From: Novosphingobium sp. CF614
GTDB lineage: Bacteria; Pseudomonadota; Alphaproteobacteria; Sphingomonadales; Sphingomonadaceae
Assembly: GCF_900113255.1 (NCBI RefSeq)
Contig: NZ_FOOR01000002.1
Location: 248,001 to 312,000, forward strand
Length of the DNA stretch: 64,000 bases
Reading direction: 5' to 3'
The position numbers were made by a program, and so were the translations under genes. This document shows positions 26,777 through 36,619 of this stretch, in pieces; positions within the stretch are counted from its first letter, which is position 1; each line of letters begins with the position of its first letter. Under the pieces are notes generated by a model, which saw only the letters and a program-made list of their open reading frames with translations, was not told where the DNA came from and ran no database searches.

Positions 26777-27805
26777 TCAGCCATGCACATCGACGGGTAC
26801 GGCCGGCATCGCCGAAGCGGGAACCCGCCCGGCCGCACCTGTCTGCGAGCGCATCTCGCGCACGATGAACAACGGCCGGCGCTTGTTCTCCAGATAGAGC
26901 CGGCCAAGGTAGTCGCCGAAGACGCCGAGGATGAAGAGCTGCACGCTGCCCATGATGAGCACGACCGCCACCGTACTGGTCCAGCCGACGATGGTTCCGT
27001 CCTGAAACCAGCGGAAGATCGCCCAACCCAGCATCGCGAAGCCGATCAGGCCCATCACCATGCCCAGGTGCGAGGCCATGCGCAGCGGCAGGGTGGAAAA
27101 GCTGGTGATCGCATCGAGCGCGAGGCGGATCATGCGGGTGAGCGGATAGTGCGTCTCGCCCGCCGCGCGCGGATCGCGCTCGTATTCGATGGCAGTCTGT
27201 TCGAAGCCGATCCAGCTCACCATGCCGCGAATGAAGCGAAAGCGTTCGGGCATGGCGTTGAGCTGGTCGACGACACGGCGGGTCATCAGGCGGAAGTCGC
27301 CGGTGTCGAGCGGGATCTCATGGTCGGCAAGGCGGTTGAGCAGCTTGTAGAACAGCGAGGCGGAGCCGCGCTTGAAGGCGCTTTCCCCGTGACGCCGGAT
27401 GCGCTGGCCATAGACGACGTCATAGCCCTGCTCGATCCTGGCGACCATTGCCCCCAGCAGCTCGGGCGGATCCTGCAAGTCGGCGTCGATCATCATCACC
27501 AGCGCGCCCCGGCTCACCTGCAACCCGGCGGTAACCGCAAGCTGGTGGCCATGGTTGCGCGAAAGATCCACGCCCAGGATGCGCGGGTTGCGCTTCACGA
27601 GGTCGCATATCACCGGCCAGGTACGATCCTTCGAGCCATCGTTGACCAGGATGATCTCATGGTCCTCGCCGAACACGTCGGTGCAAGCGGCCGAAAGGCG
27701 CTTTTCCAGCATTTCGAGGACCGCTTCCTCGTTATGGCACGGCACCACCACCGAGAGACGCGGGCACGCCTGCGCGGCGAACGGCATGATCGGCCCCATC
27801 TTCAT
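26777..27805 (-). CDS. GtrB/DPM1-like family 2 glycosyltransferase
   Basis: This is predicted to transfer a sugar from a nucleotide sugar to undecaprenyl phosphate at the inner membrane. The 342-residue protein opens with LSVVVPCHNEEAVLEML and contains VNDGSKDRTW and the catalytic/metal motif DADLQDPPEL. It ends with two transmembrane helices (about residues 235-255 and 270-290), as GtrB and ArnC-like enzymes do. The start chosen is an ATG preceded by a GGGGAC site; the frame is open upstream, but that part is non-homologous. With GtrA and the 512-residue membrane protein it forms a three-gene surface-glycosylation set. Confidence 0.9.
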   Translation of the reverse strand: MKMGPIMPFAAQACPRLSVVVPCHNEEAVLEMLEKRLSAACTDVFGEDHEIILVNDGSKDRTWPVICDLVKRNPRILGVDLSRNHGHQLAVTAGLQVSRGALVMMIDADLQDPPELLGAMVARIEQGYDVVYGQRIRRHGESAFKRGSASLFYKLLNRLADHEIPLDTGDFRLMTRRVVDQLNAMPERFRFIRGMVSWIGFEQTAIEYERDPRAAGETHYPLTRMIRLALDAITSFSTLPLRMASHLGMVMGLIGFAMLGWAIFRWFQDGTIVGWTSTVAVVLIMGSVQLFILGVFGDYLGRLYLENKRRPLFIVREMRSQTGAAGRVPASAMPAVPVDVHG

Positions 27806-27904
27806 AGTCACGGTCCCCGCAAGACTTGCTGCACCGATACGCTCTATCGGCCACCTGTGGTTAACCGAGCGTAAAAGGCGAGCCATGCGATCAAGCCCGG
27901 CCGT

Positions 27905-28002
27905 TATCCCCCATTCGCCCGGGGACCCCTGGCGGAACTTCTCGGCGTGCCCTTGCAGCGGTGCAGAGCGGAAACACCGCCAGCTGGCCCGGGATGACCT
28001 TT
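27905..28002. repeat. Imperfect inverted repeat upstream of the glycosyltransferase
   Basis: This gap segment contains CCCCTGGCGGAAC-type and AACACCGCCAGC...GGGATGAC-type arms. The right part resembles the right arm of the element at 33569-33667 near fdhD. Boundaries are uncertain. It lies between the divergent GtrB-like and TPR-glycosyltransferase genes. Confidence 0.4.
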
Positions 28003-28094
28003 GATTACGTATATTCCCCTGACATCGAGCCACCTTCGATCAACCTTGTTTGCTTATCCGCTGGCAAGGTTCTGTCGGGCGTGAAGGAAGCGGG

Positions 28095-30320
28095 ATGAGC
28101 GGACTGGAATCGCTCCTGATTAAGGCGAAAGGCGCGGCGAAGCGCGGGGAGACCGAAGCGGCGCGCGCGATCTATCGCCAGGTGCTCGACAAGCACCCGC
28201 GCAATCCCCGCGCCCGCGCCGCTTTGGAGGCGCTGGAAGCCGCCAGCGACAGCCCTTCCCAGCAGCAGTTCGACGTGATGGTCACCGCCTATCGGGCGGG
28301 CCGCATGGACGAAGTCGCCCGCCGGGGCCATGCCCTTGCCGAGGCGTTCCCGCGCGCGCATGGCGTGCACAACCTGCTCGGCGCCGCGCTCTTGGCGCTG
28401 GAGGACAACGCGGGGGCGGAAACCGCGTTCCGCCGCGCCATCGAGGCGGACCCGCAGCCGCGGGCCAGCTACAACAACCTCGCCATCGCGCTGCGCAAGC
28501 AGGGCCGCCTGGCCGAGGCCGAGGCGACCTACCGCGAAGTCATCATGCGCGCGCCCGATTATGCCGACGCGCGCTACAACCTCGCCAACCTGCTCCAGCT
28601 GTCGGATCGCGACGACGAAGCCGCCGAGCATTTCGCGGCCGCCATCCGCATCGATCCCGGCTATGTCGACGCGCACTACAACCTCGGCAACCTCAAGGCC
28701 AAGGCGGCCTTGCGCGAAGACGCCTTGGCCTGCTTCGCACAGGCCGTGCGGCTGCGCCCCGGCCATAGCGACGCGCACAACAACATGGGCGCCGAACTGC
28801 TCGCGCTGGACCGCGTCGACGAAGCGCTGGCGGCTTATGACCGGGCGCTCGCCGCCAATCCCGCGAACGCGCAGGCCCTCATCAACAAGGGCAAGGCCCT
28901 GGTGCTCAAGGGCGACGAGCCCGGCGCCATCGCCGCGTTCCGGGGGGCGCTCGCGCTCGATCCCGGCGACCGCTCGGCGCGGCTGCAAGCGCTCTTCGAG
29001 GAAGCGCATATCTGCGACTGGCGCTCACGCGGGGAGTTCGTGCTGACCGAGGGGCCGGAGGCGGCAGCGGTCCAGCCCTTCGCCTCGCTGCCCTTCATCG
29101 ACGACCCGGCGCATCAGTACCGCCGCTCGCTGGCCTGCGCGGCGCAGATGTTCCCGCCGGCGCCGGCGAGCCTGCCCGATCCCGCCCCGTCCACCGACGG
29201 CCGCATCCGCATCGGCTACTTCTCGGCCGATTTCCATAATCATGCGACGATGTACCTGATGGCCGGGTTCTTCCGCGAGCACGACCGCGACCGCTTCGAC
29301 GTGCGGCTCTACAGCTACGGCCCCCGGCGCGAGGAAGACCGTGCCCGCGCCGACCTGCGCGGCCATGCCGATGCCTTCACCGAGATCGGCGCGATGCGCG
29401 ACGAGGACGTCGTGGCTCTCGCCCGCGCCGACGGGCTCGACATCGCAGTCGACCTCAAGGGCTATACCCGGGGCACCCGCACCCGCCTGTTCGGCCGCCG
29501 CCTGGCCCCGGTGCAAGTCAGTTTCATGGGCTATCCCGGCACCATCGGGCATCCCTGCATGGACTATTTCATCGCCGATCCCGTGACCATGCCGCCGGGC
29601 GCGGAACGCTTCTTCAGCGAGAAGATCGTGCGGCTGGCCCATTGCTACCAGGCCAACGACGACAAGCGCCAGATCGTGCCCGACACCAGGGGCCGCGCCG
29701 GCTGGGACCTGCCGGAACAAGGCTTCGTCTTCGCCAGCTTCAACCACACCTACAAGATATCCCCGCGCGAATGGGACATCTGGATGGGCCTGCTGCGCGA
29801 CGTGCCGGGCAGCGTGCTGTGGCTGCTGCGCTCAAACCGCTGGGCCGAGGACAACTTGCGCCGCGAAGCCCAGGCGCGCGGCATCGATCCGGCGCGGCTG
29901 GTATTCTCTCCCTCGGTGCCGCACGGCGAGCATCTGGGCCGGCTCGCCCATGCCGACCTGTTCCTCGACACGTTCGCCGTCAACGCCCACACCACCGCGA
30001 GCGACGCGCTCTGGGCCGGCCTTCCGGTCCTGACGCTGGCCGGCCGGCAATTCGCCGCCCGCGTCGCGGCCAGCCTGGTCCATGCCGTCGGCCTGCCCGA
30101 ACTGGCGGTCGAGAGCGAAGCGGCCTACGCCGCGCTCGCTCTCGAACTCGCCCGCGATCCCACGCGCCTGTCCACCATCCGCAACCGCCTCACCGCCGAT
30201 CGCACCAGCCAGCCGCTGTTCGATACGACCGGCTATACGCGGCGGGTCGAAACCGCCCTGGCGCGGATGCACGAACGGCGACTGGACGGGCTGGCCCCGG
30301 ACCATTTCGCGGTGGCGTGA
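28095..30320 (+). CDS. TPR protein with SPINDLY/O-GlcNAc transferase-like catalytic domain
   Basis: This 741-residue protein combines about seven tetratricopeptide repeats (residues about 20-315, for example ASYNNLAIALRKQGRLAEAEATYREVI) with a C-terminal domain of the bacterial SPINDLY/OGT type. Landmarks of the latter are RIGYFSADFHNHATMYLMAGFF, VDLKGYTRGTR, QVSFMGYPGTIGHPCMDYFIAD, FASFNHTYKISP and LDTFAVNAHTTASDALWAGLPVLTL. It probably glycosylates a protein in the cytosol. The ATG follows a GAAGGAAG site. It is divergent from the GtrB/GtrA cluster, so both may serve the same surface structure or flagellin. Confidence 0.92.
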   Translation: MSGLESLLIKAKGAAKRGETEAARAIYRQVLDKHPRNPRARAALEALEAASDSPSQQQFDVMVTAYRAGRMDEVARRGHALAEAFPRAHGVHNLLGAALLALEDNAGAETAFRRAIEADPQPRASYNNLAIALRKQGRLAEAEATYREVIMRAPDYADARYNLANLLQLSDRDDEAAEHFAAAIRIDPGYVDAHYNLGNLKAKAALREDALACFAQAVRLRPGHSDAHNNMGAELLALDRVDEALAAYDRALAANPANAQALINKGKALVLKGDEPGAIAAFRGALALDPGDRSARLQALFEEAHICDWRSRGEFVLTEGPEAAAVQPFASLPFIDDPAHQYRRSLACAAQMFPPAPASLPDPAPSTDGRIRIGYFSADFHNHATMYLMAGFFREHDRDRFDVRLYSYGPRREEDRARADLRGHADAFTEIGAMRDEDVVALARADGLDIAVDLKGYTRGTRTRLFGRRLAPVQVSFMGYPGTIGHPCMDYFIADPVTMPPGAERFFSEKIVRLAHCYQANDDKRQIVPDTRGRAGWDLPEQGFVFASFNHTYKISPREWDIWMGLLRDVPGSVLWLLRSNRWAEDNLRREAQARGIDPARLVFSPSVPHGEHLGRLAHADLFLDTFAVNAHTTASDALWAGLPVLTLAGRQFAARVAASLVHAVGLPELAVESEAAYAALALELARDPTRLSTIRNRLTADRTSQPLFDTTGYTRRVETALARMHERRLDGLAPDHFAVA

Positions 30321-30676
30321 CGGTTTGATTTGATGGGCTGGATGCGTGGCTTCTTCCTTGTACGCAGTTCCTCGGCGCGAGACTCAGCTATTCCCTTGCT
30401 TCGTCTTTGCGAGGGGCGAAGCCGCCGAAGCAATCCAGGGCAGGCTCAACCACCCTGGATTGCCGCACCGCCTTCGGCGGTTCGCAACGACGAAGGAAGG
30501 GGATAATATCGATGGCCCGTTCGATTGACTCGTCTTCCCCGACTTGATTCGGGACGACGGGTCATTCCAAAGGATGGTTTGATTGGGGCTGACTGAACAA
30601 GGGTGACGGGGAAAGGCCAGGCCGGCATCGCCCAAAGCATCACCAAAACGGCAGGCTCTCGTCCTGCGTAAGCAAC
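30321..30676. other. Gene-free gap with palindromic repeats
   Basis: No coding signal is visible. The left part holds the palindrome at 30398-30495. The right part includes a second short palindrome (CCCCGACTTGATTCGGGACG near 30538-30557). The genes on either side converge here, so the palindromes probably lie in the overlapping 3' ends. Confidence 0.6.
30398..30495. repeat. 98-bp near-palindromic intergenic repeat
   Basis: The left arm (CTTCGTCTTTGCGAGGGGCG... through CAATCCAGGG) and right arm (CCCTGGATTGCCGC... through GCAACGACGAAG) are complementary over most of about 42 bases each, around a short loop near 30445. It belongs to the same family as the repeat inside the fds operon. Confidence 0.8.
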
Positions 30677-31375
30677 TCAATCACGATCGACGTACTTCGT
30701 TTCAAGGAAGCGGCCGCGGGTCGCCAGGGCGTCGAGGTCGTTGCGGGACAGGTCGTGGCTCAGCGTCTCGATCTGGTCGGAGATGACGCCCAGGCCGTCT
30801 ATCAGTTGCTCGGACGGCGTGGCGCCGGCCGGGCCCGGCTGGGCGCGTAGCGATGGCGGGATGCGGGTGTAGCTGTCGACCAGCGCCGGCAGATGCTCTG
30901 ACAGGAGCTTGCGCACCTCGCGCGCGGCGGGACCGCTCTCTTCCAATGCGGCGAGTTGCGGGGCGATCTGCTCCAGCCTGACGCCGATCATGTCGATCGC
31001 GTCCAGCGCGGCGGCGGGCAGCGCGCGGCGCTTGCCTTCCAGCCACAGCTCGGCCGAGCCGGCCAGTTCGGGCAGGCTCGCGCTGTCGAGATCCTCGGCA
31101 TGGAGGCGCGGCGTCGCCGGGTAGATCGCCAGCACGAGGAACACGGCGATGCCCAGCAGCAGCGAAAGCAGCGTCGCCATGAACGACAGTCCGCCCAGCA
31201 CCAGCCCCGCCACCAGCGCGGCGATCCAGACGCCCGACAGCGCCAGGAAGGCGCGGCGGAGGCGCCGCAGCCGAAAGCGCCAGCGCTCCTTGCGAGCGTT
31301 GTAGAGCCGGATCGCGCGCTGGCGCCGGGCGGCGCGGACGATCTCCTGCGAAACGCGGGCGGGCACTTGTGCCAT
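30677..31375 (-). CDS. XpaC-like membrane protein, partner of TelA
   Basis: This 232-residue protein has a basic N-terminus and two adjacent transmembrane helices (about residues 43-85), followed by a cytoplasmic helical domain. It resembles the XpaC family (named for 5-bromo-4-chloroindolyl phosphate hydrolysis), whose true function is unknown. These genes commonly sit beside TelA genes, as here: it starts 6 bases past the telA stop on the same strand. The family call rests on topology and context more than on motifs. Confidence 0.65.
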   Translation of the reverse strand: MAQVPARVSQEIVRAARRQRAIRLYNARKERWRFRLRRLRRAFLALSGVWIAALVAGLVLGGLSFMATLLSLLLGIAVFLVLAIYPATPRLHAEDLDSASLPELAGSAELWLEGKRRALPAAALDAIDMIGVRLEQIAPQLAALEESGPAAREVRKLLSEHLPALVDSYTRIPPSLRAQPGPAGATPSEQLIDGLGVISDQIETLSHDLSRNDLDALATRGRFLETKYVDRD

Positions 31376-31381
31376 CGCTTC

Positions 31382-32593
31382 CTAGTCCAGGACCTCCAGC
31401 AGCGACTTGCCGCCCTTTTCACCGATGGCGACGCCTTCGGACTGGCCCTGGGCACGGGCGATGTAGGCCTTGGACTTGCCGACCTCGCCTTCCAGCGCGG
31501 TGACGGTCTGCTTCATCGAATCGAGCGCCTTGAGCTTGAAGGTGTCGATCGAATCCATCGTATCGTAGATGTTCTGGAACGCGCGGCTCAATGTCTCGAG
31601 CGGAATCGTCGATCCGGCGGCCTGGGCGTGGATGCGCGCGGTGTTGTCCTTCAGCATCTGGCCGGTGCCGTCGATGATGTTGGCGGTGGTGGTGTTGAGC
31701 GCGGTGATCTGGTCGAGCACCAGCTTCTGGTTGGCCATCGCCTGGGCCACGGTGACGGCCGTGCGCAACGCGCCGACAGTGGTGGTGGAAGCGCGATCGA
31801 TGCCCTTGATGAGTTCCACGTTGTTCTTCTTGACCAGGTCGAGCGCGAGATAGCCCTGGACCGACACCGCCATCTGCGTCAGCAGATCCTGCGTGCGCTG
31901 GCGCACGTAGAACAGCGCGCCCTCCCTCACCGCCTTGGCCTTGGCGGGATCGGTGTGGTCGAGATCGGCGGCCTTCTGCTCCAGCGCTTCGTCCAGTGCC
32001 TTGGACATGAAGACCATCTGTTCCAGCTTGCCCATGGTCGCCCACAGGTTCTGCCGCTCCACGTCGATCGCGGCGTTGTCCATCAGCAGTTCGTCCTTGC
32101 CGCCTTGCAGGCGCGCCAGGATCGCGCTGATGTGGCTCTGCGCGCTCTTGTAGCCGTCGAAGTAGTTGCGCAGCTTGGAGCCGAACGGGATCACGCCGAA
32201 AAGCTTGCGCGGGGCCAGCAGGTCGCCCTTGGTGGAAGGGTCGAGATCCTCGACGGTGCGGCGCAGTTCGGCCAGGTCGGTGCCTACGCCCGCGTCCCGG
32301 TCCATCGCGCGCACCGGACGGTCGAGGAAACGGTTGGAGTGGCCGGCAGCCTCGGCGATCTCGCGCCGGCCCATGCTGGTGATCTGGTCGACCCGGCGGC
32401 CGAACTCGGGCGAATTGGAATCCTGCGCGACGAGATCCTCGACGAACTCGTCGACCCGCACTTGCAGCTTCGACTTCTGCTCGTCGCCCACCGGCACAAG
32501 GCCGGCGGCGCGCTCCGCCTGTACCACGGGCACGGGGTCTGGCGGGGTGAGCTTCAGTTCACCCAGGGCAGCCTGGTCGGTCGCAACAGCCAT
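31382..32593 (-). CDS. TelA-family toxic anion resistance protein
   Basis: This 403-residue, mostly helical soluble protein fits the TelA family (linked to tellurite resistance in some hosts and to envelope-stress tolerance in others). Recognisable parts are LFGVIPFGSKLRNYFDGYKSAQSHISAILARLQGGKDELLMDNAAI, then QDLLTQMAVSVQGYLALDLVKKNNVELIKGIDRASTTTV and TTANIIDGTG. Long heptad-like helices suggest oligomerisation. The mechanism is not established. Start at the ATG giving MAVATDQAALGELKL. Confidence 0.9.
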   Translation of the reverse strand: MAVATDQAALGELKLTPPDPVPVVQAERAAGLVPVGDEQKSKLQVRVDEFVEDLVAQDSNSPEFGRRVDQITSMGRREIAEAAGHSNRFLDRPVRAMDRDAGVGTDLAELRRTVEDLDPSTKGDLLAPRKLFGVIPFGSKLRNYFDGYKSAQSHISAILARLQGGKDELLMDNAAIDVERQNLWATMGKLEQMVFMSKALDEALEQKAADLDHTDPAKAKAVREGALFYVRQRTQDLLTQMAVSVQGYLALDLVKKNNVELIKGIDRASTTTVGALRTAVTVAQAMANQKLVLDQITALNTTTANIIDGTGQMLKDNTARIHAQAAGSTIPLETLSRAFQNIYDTMDSIDTFKLKALDSMKQTVTALEGEVGKSKAYIARAQGQSEGVAIGEKGGKSLLEVLD

Positions 32594-32687
32594 CGATGGA
32601 AGTCCTTGTCCTTCGCCGAAACCCGGAAACCGCCCGAATCTAGGTTCGCCGCCGCAGCACTACAAGAAAAACCGGACGAGGCCCCGC

Positions 32688-33638
32688 TCACTCGTCGACG
32701 AACGGCGATTCTCCATCGACGCTCGCCAGCAACACCGAATCCTCGCGCGCCACCACCGCGAGCGCGAGCCCGGCCGCCGCCGCGCGGCGCACCGCGAGAT
32801 CAGTCGGCGCGGAAATCGTCACCAGCAGCGGGCAACCGGCGCGCACGGTCTTCTCCACCAGTTCATAGGAACAGCGCGAGGTCATGACGATGAAGCCCTG
32901 CGCCGCGTCATCCCCCGCGCGGGCCAGGGCGCCGACCAGCTTGTCGAGTGCATTGTGCCGGCCCACGTCCTCCCGCACCGCGACGACCGTGCCGCTCTCG
33001 TCGCAGAACGCGGCGGCATGGGTGGCCCGGGTCAGGTTCCCAAGCCGCTGGCGCGCGCGCAGGCCGTCAAGCCCGCGCCGGATCGCCTCGGGCCTCGCGG
33101 CGCTGGCCCGCGCCAGCATCGGCAGCGGCCGCAGCGCCGCCTCGACGCCCTCTATCCCGCAGATGCCGCAGGAGCTGTCCCCCACCCGCCGCCGCGCGCG
33201 CTCCAGGATCGGGCCCAGCCGTTCGGCCGGCAGGTTCACGCGCGCTACATGGCCGATGCCCCAGGCGCCGCTCTCCACGGTGTGGAGCGCCACCGCCCCC
33301 ACTTCGCCCGCCGTCGCCAGGCCCTCCGCCATCAGGAAACCGGTGACGAAATCCTCGAGGTCGAGCGGCGTCGCCATCATCACCGCATAGGCGATGCCAT
33401 TGGTTTCGATCGCGATGGGCGCTTCGACGGGAATGAGGATCGTCTCCGCCTCGCCCGGCGCCGGGCCGTAAGCGCTGCGCCGTACCCGCGCCCGTGCAGT
33501 ACCCCCGGTGGCATCCGACTGTTCCAGATCGCTGCTCCAACGGATTGAATTGGCTTCCTTCGCCTGGCACCCCGCGCGTGATCGGGAACCGCTGGCGATT
33601 GTTCGGCGTGGTTTCCAGGCGAGGCTCCCTGTAAACAC
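32688..33638 (-). CDS. fdhD: Formate dehydrogenase sulfurtransferase FdhD (start uncertain)
   Basis: FdhD transfers sulfur from a cysteine desulfurase to the bis-MGD cofactor of formate dehydrogenases and is required for their activity. The core is clear: IPVEAPIAIETNGIAYAVMMATPLDLEDFVTGFLMAEG, the catalytic CGICG motif, REDVGRHNALDKLVG, and FIVMTSRCSYELVEKTVRAGCP. The start is uncertain. The first FdhD-like residues come about 50 codons into the frame, and no ATG, GTG or TTG lies between them and the GTG at 33638, which is inside an inverted repeat. A noncanonical start near 33545, after GAAGGAAG, is conceivable. It likely serves FdsA. Confidence 0.85.
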   Translation of the reverse strand: MFTGSLAWKPRRTIASGSRSRAGCQAKEANSIRWSSDLEQSDATGGTARARVRRSAYGPAPGEAETILIPVEAPIAIETNGIAYAVMMATPLDLEDFVTGFLMAEGLATAGEVGAVALHTVESGAWGIGHVARVNLPAERLGPILERARRRVGDSSCGICGIEGVEAALRPLPMLARASAARPEAIRRGLDGLRARQRLGNLTRATHAAAFCDESGTVVAVREDVGRHNALDKLVGALARAGDDAAQGFIVMTSRCSYELVEKTVRAGCPLLVTISAPTDLAVRRAAAAGLALAVVAREDSVLLASVDGESPFVDE

Positions 33639-33667
33639 CGCCAGCGGTCGCGGAGCAAGCGCGGGAT
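33569..33667. repeat. Inverted repeat over the fdhD 5' end
   Basis: Arms 33569-33597 and 33639-33667 agree at about 23 of 29 positions as an inverted repeat, with a 41-base spacer. The element covers the only canonical in-frame start codon of fdhD. A related half occurs near 27970-28000. Confidence 0.6.
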
Positions 33668-33927
33668 GACGACATGGCCACGACACCCCGTTCCCGGCGA
33701 TGCGGTGTCATGCGTGTTTGCCCACAGGCAAGGCCAATTTGGCTTGGACAATGGAGGGGTTTCATCTAAACGGGCGCGCCTCGGGCCGGCGTCGCGCATT
33801 CGATCCCAGGGCAAGCGGGCCAGAAAAGCAGGCAGGCCGGAGAAGCACGGATGTCCGCCGGAACGTGATGAGATGCGGCCACGGCGGCCGTTCTCCCGCC
33901 TATTTCGCAGGATTGGTACAAACCGGA

Positions 33928-34776
33928 ATGAGTTGGCTCAGCAAGGTACGCAAATCGCTTTCGAGCCTGGCGAAACGCGATACGCCAGACAACTTGTGGA
34001 TGAAGTGCCCGAACTGCGGCGAGATGCTGTTCTCCCGGGACTTCGAGGCCAATCTTTCGGTATGCCCGCGCTGCGGGCACCATGGCCGCATCGGCGCGAA
34101 GGCGCGCTTCGACCAGATTCTCGATCCCGGCTACGCGGTGCTGGCCTCCCCCAAAGTGGCGGAGAACCCGCTGAATTTCCGCGACACCAAGAAATATGCC
34201 GACCGGCTCAAGGCCGCCCGCGCCGCCAATCCCTATCCCGACGCCCTGACCCACGCCTTCGGCACGATCGGCGGCGCCAAGGCGGTGCTGGGCGTGCAGG
34301 ACTTCGCCTTCATGGGCGGCTCGATGGGCATGGCGGTGGGCGAGGCCTTCGTCGCCGGCGCCGGGCGCGCCCTGGCCGAGAACTGCGGCTACGTGATCTG
34401 CACGGCGGCGGGCGGCGCGCGCATGCAGGAAGGCATCCTCTCGCTGATGCAGATGCCCAAGACCACGGTGGCCACCCGCCGCCTGGCCGCCGCCGGCCTG
34501 CCCTATATCGTCGTCCTGACCGACCCCACCACCGGCGGCGTCACGGCCAGCTACGCCATGCTGGGAGACGTCCACATCGCCGAGCCGGGTGCGCTTATCG
34601 GCTTTGCCGGCCAGCGCGTGATCCAGGACACGATCCGGGAAAAGCTCCCCGACGGTTTCCAGCGCGCCGAGTACCTCCATGCCCACGGCATGGTCGACAT
34701 GGTGGTCCACCGCCAGGACCTGAAAGGCACGCTGGCCATGCTGCTCGGATACCTTGAACGAAAGGAAGTCGCGTGA
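33928..34776 (+). CDS. accD: Acetyl-CoA carboxylase carboxyltransferase, beta subunit
   Basis: AccD forms, with AccA, the carboxyltransferase that makes malonyl-CoA for fatty-acid synthesis. The 282-residue protein starts with the usual [17 protein letters not shown], followed by the zinc ribbon CPNCG...[10 protein letters not shown]. The crotonase-like core then has [35 protein letters not shown] and [19 protein letters not shown]. The upstream open frame has no homology. It overlaps accB by 4 bases (GTGA), beginning an accD-B-C-A operon. Confidence 0.97.
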   Translation: MSWLSKVRKSLSSLAKRDTPDNLWMKCPNCGEMLFSRDFEANLSVCPRCGHHGRIGAKARFDQILDPGYAVLASPKVAENPLNFRDTKKYADRLKAARAANPYPDALTHAFGTIGGAKAVLGVQDFAFMGGSMGMAVGEAFVAGAGRALAENCGYVICTAAGGARMQEGILSLMQMPKTTVATRRLAAAGLPYIVVLTDPTTGGVTASYAMLGDVHIAEPGALIGFAGQRVIQDTIREKLPDGFQRAEYLHAHGMVDMVVHRQDLKGTLAMLLGYLERKEVA

Positions 34777-35225
34777 ATATCGATAGCGCCCTGGTGCGCG
34801 AACTTGCCGAACTGCTGGCGGAAACCGGCCTGTCCGAGATCGAGGTGGCGGACGGGGAACGCAAGATCCGCGTCAGCCGCCAGATGATCCAGGCGATGAG
34901 CGCGGCGCCCGCCCTGCCGCTGGCGCCACCGCCGCCGGCGGGCGCTCCGGCAGTCGTTCCCGCCGCCGAGGCAGCGCCCGCCGCGCCGCCGGTCGATGCC
35001 GTCAAATCGCCGATGGTCGGCACCGTTTTCCTGGCGCCGGAGCCGGGGGCGCCTGACTTCATCTCGGTGGGCAAGGCCGTGAAGGCGGGCGACGTGCTGC
35101 TGATCGTCGAGGCCATGAAAGTGATGAACCAGATCACCGCGCCCAAGGCCGGCACCGTGACCGCCATCCTCGTCGGGAACCAGCAGCCGGTCGAATACGA
35201 CCAGCCGCTCGTCGTGATCGGCTGA
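34773..35225 (+). CDS. accB: Biotin carboxyl carrier protein of acetyl-CoA carboxylase
   Basis: AccB is the biotin-carrying subunit that shuttles carboxyl groups between AccC and the AccDA carboxyltransferase. It is 150 residues long. An N-terminal helical part ([33 protein letters not shown]) is followed by a proline/alanine linker and the biotinyl domain. The biotinylated lysine is in EAMKVMN near residue 116. GTG is the start codon and overlaps the accD stop. Confidence 0.96.
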   Translation: MNIDSALVRELAELLAETGLSEIEVADGERKIRVSRQMIQAMSAAPALPLAPPPPAGAPAVVPAAEAAPAAPPVDAVKSPMVGTVFLAPEPGAPDFISVGKAVKAGDVLLIVEAMKVMNQITAPKAGTVTAILVGNQQPVEYDQPLVVIG

Positions 35226-35238
35226 GGACGCACCGCTC

Positions 35239-36588
35239 ATGGGCATTTCCCGCCTGCTGATCGCCAACCGCGGCGAGATCGCGCTGCGCATCCACCGTGC
35301 CGCGCGCGAAATGGGCATCGAAACGGTCGCGGTTCATTCGACCGCCGATGCCGACGCCATGCACGTGCGTCTCGCCGACCACGCGGTATGCATCGGGCCC
35401 CCGGCCGCGAAGGACAGCTACCTCAACGTCGCCGCGATCATCTCGGCCGCCGAGATCACCCAGGCCGACGCGATCCATCCCGGCTATGGCTTCCTTTCGG
35501 AAAACGCCAGGTTCGCAGAGATCGTCGAGGCGCATGGCATCGCCTGGGTCGGCCCCAAGCCCGAGCACATCCGCACGATGGGCGACAAGGTGGAGGCCAA
35601 GCGCACCGCCGGCGCGCTGGGCCTGCCGCTGGTGCCCGGCTCCGACGGCGCGATCGAGGACGTGACCGAAGCGAAAAGGCTGGCCGGGGAGATCGGCTAC
35701 CCGGTGCTCATCAAGGCCGCCTCTGGCGGCGGCGGGCGCGGCATGAAAGTGGTGCAGAACGCCGGAGAGCTGGAAAGCCAGATGGGCCAGGCCCGTTCGG
35801 AAGCCAAGGCCGCGTTCGGGGACGATACCGTCTACATGGAAAAGTACCTCGGCAACCCAAGGCACATCGAATTCCAGATCTTCGGCGACGGCCAGGGCAA
35901 CGCGGTGCACCTGGGCGAGCGCGACTGTTCGTTGCAGCGTCGCCACCAGAAGGTGCTGGAAGAAGCGCCCTCCCCGGTCCTCACGCCCGAAGAACGCGAC
36001 CGCATGGGCGGCGTGGTCGCCAAGGCCATGGCCGACATGAGCTATCGCGGCGCCGGCACCATCGAATTCCTGTGGGAAGACGGCGCGTTCTACTTCATCG
36101 AGATGAACACCCGCCTCCAGGTGGAGCATCCCGTCACCGAGGCGATCACCGGTGTCGACCTGGTGCGCGAGCAGATCCGCGTCGCGGAAGGCCGCCCGCT
36201 GTCGTTCGCGCAGGACGCCATCGAGTTCAAGGGCCACGCCATCGAATGCCGCATCAATGCCGAGGATCCCTGGACCTTCGCGCCTTCGCCCGGCCTGGTC
36301 TCCAGCTATCATGCGGCAGGCGGCATGAACGTGCGCGTCGATTCGGGTCTCTATGCCGGCTACCGTATCCCGCCGTACTACGATTCGATGATCGGCAAGC
36401 TGATCGTCTCCGGCCGCACCCGCGAAGGCGCGATCATGCGCCTGAAGCGCGCGCTGGAGGAAATGGTGATCGAAGGCGTGAAGACCTCGATCCCGCTCCA
36501 CCAGGCATTGCTGGAGGACCCGGAATTCAACAGCGGCGACTATACGATCAAGTGGCTGGAAGAGTGGCTGGCCAGGCGAAACGGCTAA
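35239..36588 (+). CDS. accC: Biotin carboxylase of acetyl-CoA carboxylase
   Basis: AccC carboxylates biotin on AccB using ATP and bicarbonate. The 449-residue protein is full length. It has [39 protein letters not shown], the ATP-grasp glycine loop [14 protein letters not shown], and [58 protein letters not shown] and the C-terminal domain complete it. It begins 13 bases after accB and is followed at 31 bases by accA. Confidence 0.98.
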   Translation: MGISRLLIANRGEIALRIHRAAREMGIETVAVHSTADADAMHVRLADHAVCIGPPAAKDSYLNVAAIISAAEITQADAIHPGYGFLSENARFAEIVEAHGIAWVGPKPEHIRTMGDKVEAKRTAGALGLPLVPGSDGAIEDVTEAKRLAGEIGYPVLIKAASGGGGRGMKVVQNAGELESQMGQARSEAKAAFGDDTVYMEKYLGNPRHIEFQIFGDGQGNAVHLGERDCSLQRRHQKVLEEAPSPVLTPEERDRMGGVVAKAMADMSYRGAGTIEFLWEDGAFYFIEMNTRLQVEHPVTEAITGVDLVREQIRVAEGRPLSFAQDAIEFKGHAIECRINAEDPWTFAPSPGLVSSYHAAGGMNVRVDSGLYAGYRIPPYYDSMIGKLIVSGRTREGAIMRLKRALEEMVIEGVKTSIPLHQALLEDPEFNSGDYTIKWLEEWLARRNG

Positions 36589-36619
36589 GCCTCGTGGTCG
36601 AAATGCAGACTGGACAAGC

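Noticed and set aside
28050..28094. Earlier start for the TPR-glycosyltransferase
   Set aside because: The ATG at 28095 has a strong GAAGGAAG ribosome site; the extra 15 upstream residues have no homology and no such site.
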